Positions 18,486 through 26,911 of a stretch of 64,000 nt of DNA are shown here, piece after piece. Made by a program: the position numbers and the translations under genes. Under the pieces are notes generated by a model. The model was not told the DNA's origin, made no database searches, and worked only from the letters and a program-made list of their open reading frames with translations. Position 1 is the stretch's first letter. Each line of letters starts with the position of its first letter. Origin of the DNA: Chitinophagaceae bacterium (GTDB taxonomy: Bacteria > Bacteroidota > Bacteroidia > Chitinophagales > Chitinophagaceae); assembly GCA_019638595.1 (NCBI GenBank), contig JAHBTJ010000012.1, positions 62,001 through 126,000 of the forward strand. Direction: 5' to 3'.

Positions 18486-19601
18486 ATGGCAAATATTACA
18501 AGAATGAATATGAAAAATAATATTTTACTGCTTACGGCTTCTGTGCTTTTGCTGGCAGCGTGCAAACGCGATGAAGATATTTTCAGGGATATTGATTACA
18601 ACCGTTTGGGATACCTGGTATCCGATAACCAGGATCTCTCTACATTCAGCGCCGCTATAAAGATGACGGGTATGGAGCAAACCTTGCTTCAAAGCAGCCC
18701 GTACACGGTTTTTGTGCCTTCCGACCGGGCCTTTCTCAACGAAGGCGCGGGTTATACGGCTGCTACCATTTACCAGGCAGATGGTCAATGGTTGTCGGAT
18801 ATATTGAATTATCATGTGCTGGACGGCTACTATGACCTCAACAAAATGCCCTTTAGCTTTAACCAGCCTGTACGCACCGGCAACAAGCATCTTGCTTTTG
18901 TTACCCATTGGGTAATGGGGCAGGATACCGTGCTGACGGTGAACGGCGTACAGGTGCTGGCAGCCAGCGTACATGCTTCCAACGGGTTTGCCCATGTGAT
19001 TGACAGGGTGATGACGCCTAACAAATATGATAATATTGTAGACCGGGTTGCAGGCGAGGAAAATCTTACGTTGTTTTCTCATGCCATACAAAAATCGGGG
19101 ATGGCCGATATACTCCGCCAGGGGCAGTACACCATTTTTGCCCCGGATAATACGGCTATGATGATGCTCGGGTATTATAATATACAGGATGTAGACGTAG
19201 AGCGGCCGGATATCCTTGCTCAATTAGTCAGCAGGCATGTGTTGGAAGGTATCCGCTTTGTATACGACTATCGTATTACAACGCCTTATACGGAAATAGC
19301 GTCGGGCGCTACCGGGCGCTACTTCCCGGTAGACTATTACGATGCATCGCAGGGTAGAAATCTAACCACCCAAACCTATATTTCAGGATACAGGGGTTCC
19401 ACCAAAGGCGTTATGCTGGGAGGCAACGGGGTAACTTTTACCTATGCTTACGGGGATACCTATGATTATGTGAGGAACCCGCTCGACCGGCTGGCGCTGG
19501 CCAGCGGGCAAACAACCATGTCAATAGTAGATCCCCGCTTCCGTAACCTGTTGTCGGATAACGGGGTCGTGCATATGATCAGCGCAGCGCTGATCCCTTA
19601 A
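18486..19601 (+). CDS. Fasciclin (FAS1) domain lipoprotein C
   Basis: A 371-residue lipoprotein. The SPII signal MKNNILLLTASVLLLAACKR suggests that the true start may be the third in-frame ATG, at 18510, rather than 18486 or 18504. After CKRDED come two FAS1 domains: the first (about 40-185) with SPYTVFVPSDRAF and NGFAHVIDRVM, the second (about 188-370) with GQYTIFAPDNTAM and the final NGVVHMISAAL. The N-terminal acidic stretch fits surface display. Third FAS1 gene of the cluster; the tandem arrangement looks like duplication followed by divergence. Confidence 0.84.
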   Translation: MANITRMNMKNNILLLTASVLLLAACKRDEDIFRDIDYNRLGYLVSDNQDLSTFSAAIKMTGMEQTLLQSSPYTVFVPSDRAFLNEGAGYTAATIYQADGQWLSDILNYHVLDGYYDLNKMPFSFNQPVRTGNKHLAFVTHWVMGQDTVLTVNGVQVLAASVHASNGFAHVIDRVMTPNKYDNIVDRVAGEENLTLFSHAIQKSGMADILRQGQYTIFAPDNTAMMMLGYYNIQDVDVERPDILAQLVSRHVLEGIRFVYDYRITTPYTEIASGATGRYFPVDYYDASQGRNLTTQTYISGYRGSTKGVMLGGNGVTFTYAYGDTYDYVRNPLDRLALASGQTTMSIVDPRFRNLLSDNGVVHMISAALIP

Positions 19602-19630
19602 TATTTTTTTTGATCACTAATAAAATATGA

Positions 19631-20791
19631 ATGAATAATATGAGCAGGAAGATAAGTTGCCGGGTATTGATAGGGGCTGTTGTATCAGTCATTCTTATAT
19701 CCGCGGGATGCCGGAAAAATAACGACGAAGATCAGAACCCGGTGCTTCATGTTACCGCTTTCAGCCCCAATAGCGGCAAGGCACGTACGCTGGTAACCAT
19801 TAAAGGCAACGGCTTTAATAATGATTATAATAAAAACGAAGTGACCTTTAATGGCGTTCAGGCAGAAGTGGTAAGCGTTACCGGCGATGAACTGGTGGTA
19901 TGGGCCCCTGATGACGGAAGCACCGGGATCATCCGGCTGAATGTGAGCGGGCAGGCGTTGGATGTGGGTACTTTTACCTACCAGGATTTGAGTATTGCGA
20001 GCGTGAGCCCGCTGAGAGCCGCAGTAGGCGGTACGATAATGATAAAAGGATATGGATTCGGAGGAACAACGGCTCCGCCGGTGGTTACACTCAATGATAC
20101 ATTGGCCCCAATACTGAATTTCTCTGATACGCTGTTACAGGTGCAGGTGCCTTTTACGGGCACAGGAACAGGGCCGGTGAAAATAAAAGTAGGGAATAGT
20201 GAAGTGAGCGGGCCCAATTTCAGCTATTTTAAGCTGCAGGACTTTTTCCCGAAGTTTGCTTTTACCGATGAACTTACCGGCACACGGATAACCCTGGTGG
20301 GTAGTGGCTTTGGTCCTACCTTAACCGGTAACCGCGTAATCTTTGCTTTAGGAAATGTGCTGGATTGGGGATATGATACTTTACCGGTGGTAAAAGCCAC
20401 GGCTGATACCATCGTGGCTGTTATTCCCGAAGGGCTGGAGGTTTTCAACATGACAACATCTCCCATGGTGCTATTGCAAACCGCCGGTATAGACGGGGTA
20501 GTATCGCCATCGAGCGGTAACAGGCAATTTTCGATAACATCACCACCTGCAATAACCGAAGTTGCCCATTACGGAACCAACTATTTTATTTTTGGAGAGG
20601 GGCTGAACTCATTTGAGGAAAAAACAAAAGTGTTTGTCGGTGATTACGAGGTGCCGGACTATTATATTTCAGTAGTGGCTGAGATGTTCATACAGTTTAG
20701 CCTGCCGCTCGATTATACAGGAACAGGTGGCATAGTAAAAGTGGTGGCCAATGGCAGAACAGCAGTGGGGCCGGAACTGGTGGTGGAATAG
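19631..20791 (+). CDS. IPT/TIG-domain lipoprotein
   Basis: A 386-residue lipoprotein, SPII signal ending SAGCRKNNDED (Cys near 27; ATG at 19640 also possible). It consists of about four immunoglobulin-like IPT/TIG units: the first has FSPNSGKARTLVTIKGNGF, the second SVSPLRAAVGGTIMIKGYGF, the third GTRITLVGSGFGP, and the fourth NYFIFGEGL. IPT/TIG lipoproteins in Bacteroidota are commonly the glycan-binding partner of a SusC/D pair, so a ligand-capturing role on the surface is plausible. It is the last gene of the cluster and is followed by strong hairpins at 20818-20865. Confidence 0.83.
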   Translation: MNNMSRKISCRVLIGAVVSVILISAGCRKNNDEDQNPVLHVTAFSPNSGKARTLVTIKGNGFNNDYNKNEVTFNGVQAEVVSVTGDELVVWAPDDGSTGIIRLNVSGQALDVGTFTYQDLSIASVSPLRAAVGGTIMIKGYGFGGTTAPPVVTLNDTLAPILNFSDTLLQVQVPFTGTGTGPVKIKVGNSEVSGPNFSYFKLQDFFPKFAFTDELTGTRITLVGSGFGPTLTGNRVIFALGNVLDWGYDTLPVVKATADTIVAVIPEGLEVFNMTTSPMVLLQTAGIDGVVSPSSGNRQFSITSPPAITEVAHYGTNYFIFGEGLNSFEEKTKVFVGDYEVPDYYISVVAEMFIQFSLPLDYTGTGGIVKVVANGRTAVGPELVVE

Positions 20792-20817
20792 AACAAACCG
20801 GCTGTGCAAGAAACGCT

Positions 20818-20865
20818 GTACGAGGCGTCTTCGCCTCGTACCATTGTCTTATCGCCTCCGGCGAT
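20818..20865 (+). terminator. Double hairpin at the end of the TBDR/FAS1 cluster
   Basis: GTACGAGGCG (20818-20827) pairs perfectly with CGCCTCGTAC (20832-20841) around a 4-base loop, and ATCGCC (20851-20856) pairs with GGCGAT (20860-20865). There is no long T tract, so this may be an mRNA-end stabiliser or a dispersed palindromic repeat rather than a classical terminator. Its position, 26 bases after the IPT/TIG gene, fits the end of the operon. Confidence 0.55.
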
Positions 20866-20914
20866 GAATAAAACGATTGCAAAAGAAAATAACCGTTTTT
20901 AAAGCCATATCACC

Positions 20915-21319
20915 ATGAATAACCCGGTTGAAATACTGTATCACGATATCCGTTATGACGACGTTGTTTTTCTGACAAACAGCCACCAGGTGGGCATCGG
21001 GTTCAGGAAAATAATGCTCATGCTGGATACAAACAGCTTTGGTTCTTTTTTATTGCAGGTAAGATATACAGGTGAAAATACTCATGTATGGGACGATCCC
21101 AATGTGCAATCGCTGATGATAGACACACCCTGCAGCAATCTTAGCCTGCTACTGACCCGTGAAGAGCTGAACCGCCTGTACAAAATGCTGGAAGCAGCCA
21201 ATGAATACCTGCGTACAATGCCCGGCTGGCTAACGCCGGCAGGTAATAACAGTTGCCACGGTAAGAAAAACCGGATAACACCGCATGAAACAGCAGCGAT
21301 CAATGCTGCCCTTAATTAA
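20915..21319 (+). CDS. Small conserved protein, paralogue of the one at 3440
   Basis: A 134-residue soluble protein. It shares with the product at 3440 the blocks ILYHDIRYDDVVF, GIGFRK, QSLMIDTPC and LSLLLTREEL, and then has a C-terminal extension of about 30 polar residues that the other lacks. Possibly DUF6686-like (unchecked). The pair brackets the large operon, which suggests either duplication with the cluster or a shared role. No membrane or signal sequence. Confidence 0.65.
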   Translation: MNNPVEILYHDIRYDDVVFLTNSHQVGIGFRKIMLMLDTNSFGSFLLQVRYTGENTHVWDDPNVQSLMIDTPCSNLSLLLTREELNRLYKMLEAANEYLRTMPGWLTPAGNNSCHGKKNRITPHETAAINAALN

Positions 21320-21421
21320 AGACCGGTGTGCCTGCCAACGGTACTGCTGTATAAGGATGTTATTGCTGCACCTTATACCCACGTCCACATCCTGTAAAAA
21401 CTTTTTTAAATACAGGGATGT

Positions 21422-21814
21422 ATGGAAGATCAAAAAAACCTGAAAGAAAGAGAACAAAAAATAGCTTTTGTGCAGCAACAGCTCAACCTGCTGCAACCCG
21501 GCGGCATAGCGGGTTTATATGGCTTTGAAACACTGGCGCATTTACGAAATATCATTCACCGGCTTTGTAAGCCGGTAACCGAGCAATGGATAGCGGACAG
21601 TTTTGTATTCAGTGTCGCCAACTATATCGTTTGCTTATACCGCTGCGGGGATGATTCAGTGGAAATTACGGTTAAAGGGTCAGCAGAAAACATTGCTAAA
21701 AAGCATGTATACCGGTATAGTATAAACGAAGACATTAACTGGACGGAGATTGAAAGCAGGATACGGAATAGTTGTAAGACAATAGGACAAAGTTCCACAT
21801 CAAAACCGGGATGA
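21422..21814 (+). CDS. Hypothetical protein upstream of an AraC-type DNA-binding protein
   Basis: A 130-residue soluble protein with a charged N-terminal helix (MEDQKNLKEREQKIAF) followed by a mixed alpha/beta part. I do not recognise the family. Its last four bases, ATGA, are shared with the start of the AraC-type gene, so the two are translationally coupled. It could provide a sensing or partner function for that short regulator, which lacks its own sensor domain; this is inference from position. Confidence 0.55.
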   Translation: MEDQKNLKEREQKIAFVQQQLNLLQPGGIAGLYGFETLAHLRNIIHRLCKPVTEQWIADSFVFSVANYIVCLYRCGDDSVEITVKGSAENIAKKHVYRYSINEDINWTEIESRIRNSCKTIGQSSTSKPG

Positions 21815-22251
21815 GCAGTTGTTTAAAATATAATGATAAAATTGCTTCCGATATGATCCATACATTACCTGCATTACCGATGCATAACAAGGCTGCTGAA
21901 ACAAAAAGAAAACCTTTATCTCGTAAAAAAAGAAAGATGGTAGCAGATGCTGTTGAGCTAATGTTTTCCAATGGTTTCAAAAAGAATTTTACTGTTATAT
22001 CGCTTGCCGAAAAGCTGGGCACCAATGAAACAACGCTGAAAAATGCATTCAGGCAAATAATGAAGACGACTATTTATGATTTCTTTCAAAACAGCAGGAT
22101 GCAGGCAGCGATTATAAAAATAAAGGAAGGGTATTCGATCGGTGAAATCTCTGATGAGATGGGATACAGCAGCATAGCCCATTTCAGTCATGCATTCAAA
22201 ATGCACTTCGGCATTGCTCCAAGCAGGTATGAGTGGGAGGGGAAAGACTAA
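21811..22251 (+). CDS. Stand-alone AraC-family DNA-binding domain protein
   Basis: A 146-residue protein that is almost only the double helix-turn-helix of the AraC family. The first HTH is near residues 65-85 (ISLAEKLGTNETTLKNAFRQ) and the second near 110-130 (SIGEISDEMGYSSIAHFSHA), followed by the usual FKMHFGIAPSRY. The N-terminal 45 residues are basic and carry no ligand-binding domain. The HTH sequence is of the PchR type, as in the full-length regulator at 28139, so it may act on the iron genes on either side. Four-base overlap with the gene before it. Confidence 0.82.
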   Translation: MSSCLKYNDKIASDMIHTLPALPMHNKAAETKRKPLSRKKRKMVADAVELMFSNGFKKNFTVISLAEKLGTNETTLKNAFRQIMKTTIYDFFQNSRMQAAIIKIKEGYSIGEISDEMGYSSIAHFSHAFKMHFGIAPSRYEWEGKD

Positions 22252-22364
22252 GTGAGGAGCTCATCAAAAACTTCCTCTACATTTTCACATTTTCAGGAAA
22301 ACCATTTAAAAATCAGGTTATGCTTTTGAGAGTGGACAATTGATAGTTGAAAATGGACAATTCC

Positions 22365-22620
22365 CTATTTCTTCTTTTTCAGCGAAGCGCGTACTTTTTT
22401 TACGAGTGAAACCAGTACTTCTGCAACCTCAGCCGCCTGTGCATCAGATAGCCCCAGCTTGGTTATCAGGTTACGAACTGCTGCTGCTTTACCTTTGGCT
22501 TCTCCTTCGGCTATGCCTTCAGCTCAGCCCTTGGCTTTACCTTTTTCCAGAATTTTTTGCGTTTCTCTTTCCTTCAGCATTTCTATGATCCCCATCTGCC
22601 TGCTTTTTTGCGTGATGGAA
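22365..22620 (-). pseudogene. Broken copy of the 3' end of the Rpn nuclease gene
   Basis: This stretch matches the last 256 bases of the intact gene at 22660-22915 base for base in length (constant offset of 295) with scattered substitutions. In the frame of the parent gene it has a stop codon TGA at 22524-22526, and it has no N-terminal part. The bases that flank both copies on the left are also alike (ATGG-CAATTCCCTATTTC type). It is therefore a tandem duplicate of the gene's tail that has decayed. Confidence 0.75.
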
Positions 22621-22659
22621 TGAAGAATTGATAATGGATAATTGATAATGGGCAATTCC

Positions 22660-23598
22660 CTATTTCTTCTTTTTCAGCGAAGCGCGTACTTTTTTTACGA
22701 GTGACACCGGCACCTCCGCCACCTCCGCCGCCTGCGCATCAGATAGTCCCAGCTTGGTTATCAGGTTACGAACTGCTGCTGCTGTACCCTCGGCTTTACC
22801 TTTTTCGATGCCTTTGGCTTCCCCTTCAGCCATACCTTTTTTCAGAATTTTTTGCGTTTCTCTTTCCTTCAGCATTTCTATGATACCCATGTGCCTGCTT
22901 TTTTGCGTGATGGAATCAATTTTGCTATCAAATTTAGTATTATTTTCCGGATTTGTAAAGGAAATGTAGTGTTGGATAAAATAGAAAACACCCCGAATAA
23001 CAGCCCTGGAAAATTGCTGGCTGAACAGCCTGCGGGCAAGTCCGAACTTCATTTCTAACAAAGCCTCCTCTGTAAGTTTGCTGCGCTGCAATGACAGCAA
23101 TGCGGTGAGAATAACGAATGCAAAAGGGTTATTACTCTTTTGCAATGCTTCTTCGCTTTGGTTACGTACCTTATAAGTGTTAAACTGGTAATGTATGCTT
23201 GTTCCCAGAAACTCGGAACGGTATGCTGTGGGATGAAATCTTTTATCGCTGCCGGTTAACAGGGCAATAGCCGTAATGCGTTGACGGTAGCGGTCGAAAA
23301 TGCGGTAATAATAGGTAAACATCCGCTCGTCAAAATATGGATCGGTGTATCCCTGCACTTCCACATGCACCAGTACCCACTGTTCATTGCCTTCGCGGGT
23401 GTAGGCTTTTACGAGCTTGTCAACGTATTTGGGAGATTCAGGGCCGGCGTCAGCAGCGATCTGCGCCATTTCCTTATCAAGATATTCAAAGCCCTTTTTC
23501 ATGTCGAATATTTCATCGGCATTGCTGAAAAAGAAACGAAGGAAGTCGGCAAACAGATCTTCCAGTATAGCTTTCCACAGGCTGTCGTCGAATTTCAT
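22660..23598 (-). CDS. Rpn family PD-(D/E)XK nuclease / putative transposase-like protein
   Basis: A 312-residue protein of the recombination-promoting nuclease (Rpn) group. The nuclease core occupies about residues 1-150: a start DDSLWKAILEDLFADFLRFF, an acidic residue in KYVDKLVKA near 63, and the E-x-Q pair in LVHVEVQGY near 80, as in related PD-(D/E)XK nucleases. The C-terminal third is charged and rich in Glu/Lys/Gly (MAEGEAKGIEKGKAEGT), the usual low-complexity tail. E. coli members cut DNA and raise recA-independent recombination (established). The gene ends beside a decayed duplicate of its own tail at 22365-22620. Confidence 0.78.
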   Translation of the reverse strand: MKFDDSLWKAILEDLFADFLRFFFSNADEIFDMKKGFEYLDKEMAQIAADAGPESPKYVDKLVKAYTREGNEQWVLVHVEVQGYTDPYFDERMFTYYYRIFDRYRQRITAIALLTGSDKRFHPTAYRSEFLGTSIHYQFNTYKVRNQSEEALQKSNNPFAFVILTALLSLQRSKLTEEALLEMKFGLARRLFSQQFSRAVIRGVFYFIQHYISFTNPENNTKFDSKIDSITQKSRHMGIIEMLKERETQKILKKGMAEGEAKGIEKGKAEGTAAAVRNLITKLGLSDAQAAEVAEVPVSLVKKVRASLKKKK

Positions 23599-23744
23599 GG
23601 TTAAGCGGTTTTATTGGACAGGTTAAGCAATTCAGGCTATGTATTGTTGAGTGTCAAAGACATAACCTTTTTTCAAAGATAAGAAACAACAGACAAGAAT
23701 GAATGGATACGAACCATGTCACATATTGTGTACAGGATTTCCAA

Positions 23745-23810
23745 CCTGTTGCCGCTTGCCGAAAAGCTGAGCATTGATGAAACAATGCTAAATGAATGGT
23801 CAACTAATTT
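23745..23810 (+). pseudogene. Possible remnant of an AraC-type HTH
   Basis: The stretch LLPLAEKLSIDETML read on + resembles ISLAEKLGTNETTL in the AraC gene at 21811, and the DNA is also similar (CGCTTGCCGAAAAGCTG is shared exactly). There is no gene-length homology on either side, so if real it is a small fossil of a related regulator gene. It lies just before the esterase gene end. Confidence 0.35.
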
Positions 23811-23817
23811 TTTCACC

Positions 23818-25005
23818 TTACCGACCCTGTATCAGCCATTCATAAAAACCCGGAAACGCAAGCCCCCAGTACCATTGCCCGTGTCTTCCTTCGGGATTAA
23901 CAGCACGTTTTATTTCCGGTCTTATTTTCTTTTGCAAAGCATCAATGACCAGGTTTACATCAGCAGACATCTCTACAAAGCTTCCGTCAGGTTTCATCCT
24001 GTTCTCATTACCACCGCCGTAAAAATAATAACGTTGCGTTTTGTATACTTTTCCTGGTTTAATGGCTGCTATTTCCTTATAACTGTTGCCTTCATCCAAC
24101 CAAACGGAAGGAGAGAATACGCCCAATGCGCCAAAGGTATCAGGATACAGCAACCCCGCATATAAAGTAAGCAGTCCGCCCATAGAACTGCCTGCCATAA
24201 AGGTAGTGGCTTTACCCGGCAGTGTGCGGTAGTGTTTATCAATATAAGGCTTCAGCGTTTCTACTATAAACCGTAAGTAATCTTTGCCGTATACTGTATC
24301 GTATTGCGTGTTGGGATGCACAAAATATTCCCGGATACGCCTGTTTTTATCTGCAGCATGATTGATGGCAACTACGATACAATCTTTTCCTGACCGTTCA
24401 ATAGTTTCATCCACGCCCCATTCCACCGGTCCGATCCTGCCCTCTGATGTGGCTTCGTCAAACAGATCCTGCCCGTCGTGCATATACAATACGGGATATT
24501 TTTTGCCGGAGTTGTTGTAATCTTCAGGAAGGTATATCCAAATGCCGCGGTATACATTCAAGTGTGGTATAAAAAAAGCGCTGTCCAGCAACTGCACCTG
24601 TGGTAAAGCGGTAGAAACAGGATAGTCGTCGCGCCAGCCATGAATAACGGTACTGATAACGGTATCGCTGCTGATGATAACCTGCTTCGGGTTGATTAAC
24701 CTGCCTTCTGCTGTGCATTCCAGCTTCTGCCAGTTGCCCCGGTTGAACTTGAATTCCAGCAACCCAGCTTTGATGTTTTTCAATGCAATTGTATATTGCC
24801 CGCTGCTGTTTCTCTGCATTTGCAAAGCAGCCTCCGCCGGTATCCATTTATTGAAATTGCCGGTAATGAATACAGGCGCTCCTGCATGCTTATCGGGTAG
24901 TTGCGTTATTTCTATCGTAACTGTATGCTGAGCATAAGCCATCTGTAACATCAAACACAGGAATAACCAGCTTTGCCACAACAATTTCAGAACTGAACGA
25001 ATCAT
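23818..25005 (-). CDS. Secreted esterase, enterochelin-esterase (Fes) like
   Basis: A 395-residue alpha/beta hydrolase. A signal peptide (1-25, ending MAYAQ) sends it to the periplasm or beyond. Residues of about 28-115 form a CBM48/E-set-like sandwich (VFITGNFNKWIP is the typical phrase). The hydrolase part has the oxyanion region VLYMHDGQDLFDE near 170, the nucleophile elbow GSSMGG near 270, and the likely catalytic His in GRHGQWYW near 375. Esterases of this group cut ferric-siderophore esters. Located next to a ferric-siderophore type ABC importer on the same strand, which supports that role. Confidence 0.82.
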   Translation of the reverse strand: MIRSVLKLLWQSWLFLCLMLQMAYAQHTVTIEITQLPDKHAGAPVFITGNFNKWIPAEAALQMQRNSSGQYTIALKNIKAGLLEFKFNRGNWQKLECTAEGRLINPKQVIISSDTVISTVIHGWRDDYPVSTALPQVQLLDSAFFIPHLNVYRGIWIYLPEDYNNSGKKYPVLYMHDGQDLFDEATSEGRIGPVEWGVDETIERSGKDCIVVAINHAADKNRRIREYFVHPNTQYDTVYGKDYLRFIVETLKPYIDKHYRTLPGKATTFMAGSSMGGLLTLYAGLLYPDTFGALGVFSPSVWLDEGNSYKEIAAIKPGKVYKTQRYYFYGGGNENRMKPDGSFVEMSADVNLVIDALQKKIRPEIKRAVNPEGRHGQWYWGLAFPGFYEWLIQGR

Positions 25006-25037
25006 AAAACACGATATTTAAGTTTTACACTATTTTT

Positions 25038-25835
25038 TTAATCAAAAGGCTGATCCTTTACTATTACCTGCAAATGACCACTGCCGGTAGATTCTATATC
25101 GGCATCCACATGGTATACTTCCCTTATTGCCTCTTTTGTGAATACAGCTCCGGGCTTGTCGTGCCGGTATACCTTTCCGTTATGCAGAAGGATGGCTTCA
25201 TCTGCCCAACGGAGTGCCATATTAATATCATGCAGCACTATTAGTATGATCTTACCACGCCGGGCATATTGCTTTACCCATTTCATAACAGCAACCTGGT
25301 AGTGGAGATCAAGAGCGCTGGTCGGCTCATCCAGCAATAATATTTCAGGTTCTCTTATGATAGCCTGTGCGAGGCTCACCAGTTGACGCTGACCGCCAGA
25401 TAAATTGTTGATGGGTTCCGTTGCCAGGTGCATGATATCCATTTCTTCCAGCAGATCAAACGCCCTTTTTTTTACTTCAGGTAATTTTGTGCTGATCTGA
25501 TCCAGCGGGGATGCTTTCAGCGATGCTACCAACGACTCTACCACAGATAATGAAATATCAAAAGGCAGGTATTGCGGCATATAACTGATGAGCTTTGCTC
25601 TTTTAAGCACTGGAAAAGCAAGGATATTTTTTTGATCCATTATAATTTCTCCGTGGGCAGGTATAAGCCCTGTGATGCTTTTCAGCAAAGTGGACTTTCC
25701 TGCTGCATTAGGGCCTGCCAGTGCGGTGATCATCCCCGGTTGCAACGGGCGGGTGGTGAGTTGCCTTATGATGCCTGGCTTTCCGGGATACCCGGCGGTA
25801 AGCTGTTTGATATATACTTCCCTTTGCCCTTTCAT
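25038..25835 (-). CDS. ABC transporter ATP-binding protein, ferric-siderophore/haem/cobalamin type
   Basis: A 265-residue ATPase of the FepC/FecE/BtuD group. Walker A is GPNAAGKST (residues 41-49), the signature is LSGGQRQ (about 143-149), Walker B is EILLLDEP (about 162-169), followed by TSALD, and the switch His is in VLHDINMALRWADEAILL. It would power import of an iron chelate across the inner membrane. Its ATG overlaps the stop of the permease gene by 4 bases. Confidence 0.93.
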   Translation of the reverse strand: MKGQREVYIKQLTAGYPGKPGIIRQLTTRPLQPGMITALAGPNAAGKSTLLKSITGLIPAHGEIIMDQKNILAFPVLKRAKLISYMPQYLPFDISLSVVESLVASLKASPLDQISTKLPEVKKRAFDLLEEMDIMHLATEPINNLSGGQRQLVSLAQAIIREPEILLLDEPTSALDLHYQVAVMKWVKQYARRGKIILIVLHDINMALRWADEAILLHNGKVYRHDKPGAVFTKEAIREVYHVDADIESTGSGHLQVIVKDQPFD

Positions 25836-26905
25836 GATTGCCTGTCTTTACGCATGATGAGATAAACAAATACAGGAACGCCTATCAATGCAGTTACAAT
25901 GCCAACGGGCAGTAAGGTGCCGGGAACCAGCAGCTTGCTTGCTATTGATGCCAGCGACATTACCAGTGCGCCTGTAACCAGGCTGGCAGGAAACCAGTAA
26001 CGGTGATCTTCTCCTACCAGCATCCGGGCAATATGCGGGCCAACCAGGCCTATAAAACCAATGGTTCCTACAAATGCTACTGAAGTAGCAGCCAGCAGGC
26101 TGATGCGCAGGAGCGACATAAAGCGAAACCTGTTTACCCTGATGCCCAACCCTGCAGCCCTTTCTTCACCCAGCCGCAACGCTGTCATTTTCCAGGAGGA
26201 AGCCATGGTAAAAGGCACTACCAGCACGATCACCAAAGCAAGCATTTGTATCTTCTCCCAGTTGGCGCGGGCAAGGCTGCCCATGCTCCAGAAAACAACC
26301 TGCTGCAAGGCTTCCGGTGTAGCGATATAATGAATGAGCGCTACCAGCGCATTAAAGGTAAATACCAGCGCTATGCCGAATAAAACCAATGATCCCACTC
26401 CCGAATTTTTCCAGCGGGCAAACGCCTGCAGGAGCAATACAGAACCAAAAGCAAATAAAAATGCGTTTAATGAAACGACCCAGTTGGCGCTTATGCCTGG
26501 CAACGTAATGCCAAGCACGATAGCCAGCGCCGCACCGAAAGTGGCGGAAGCCGACACACCCAACGTAAAGGGGCTTGCCAGCGGATTATTCAATATAGTT
26601 TGCATTTCAGCTCCGGCAACAGACAAAGCCATGCCGGTAAGCAAAGCCATCAGCGCATAAGGCATACGGACTTTCCACACGATCACATCAATGGCAGTAT
26701 CTGTAGAAGAACTATGAAAAAGGGCGGTAAAAACATCTTTTACGGATAAAGAAGAGGGCCCGGTAACAATATCAAAACAAAAAGAAATAAAACAGGAAAT
26801 AGTGATAGCGGCGATAATAAGCAACCGCTTTTTTTGAAGATGGTCGTACCGCTGCTCTGCTAATTTTCTTTCCGCTTTTTGATTATCCGTTCTTTGTATG
26901 CTCAT
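25832..26905 (-). CDS. FecCD-family ABC permease
   Basis: A 357-residue inner-membrane permease with about nine or ten hydrophobic segments. Family marks are GAEMQTILNNPLASPFTLGVSASATFG near residues 98-124 (written here as GAEMQTILNNP and PFTLGVSAS), LGIRVNRFR, and GTIGFIGLVGPHIARMLVG near 290. A leader of about 25 charged residues precedes the first segment. It forms the channel of the importer with the ATPase downstream and the binding protein upstream; spacing to the binding protein gene is 6 bases. Confidence 0.92.
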   Translation of the reverse strand: MSIQRTDNQKAERKLAEQRYDHLQKKRLLIIAAITISCFISFCFDIVTGPSSLSVKDVFTALFHSSSTDTAIDVIVWKVRMPYALMALLTGMALSVAGAEMQTILNNPLASPFTLGVSASATFGAALAIVLGITLPGISANWVVSLNAFLFAFGSVLLLQAFARWKNSGVGSLVLFGIALVFTFNALVALIHYIATPEALQQVVFWSMGSLARANWEKIQMLALVIVLVVPFTMASSWKMTALRLGEERAAGLGIRVNRFRFMSLLRISLLAATSVAFVGTIGFIGLVGPHIARMLVGEDHRYWFPASLVTGALVMSLASIASKLLVPGTLLPVGIVTALIGVPVFVYLIMRKDRQS

Positions 26906-26911
26906 GAAGGC

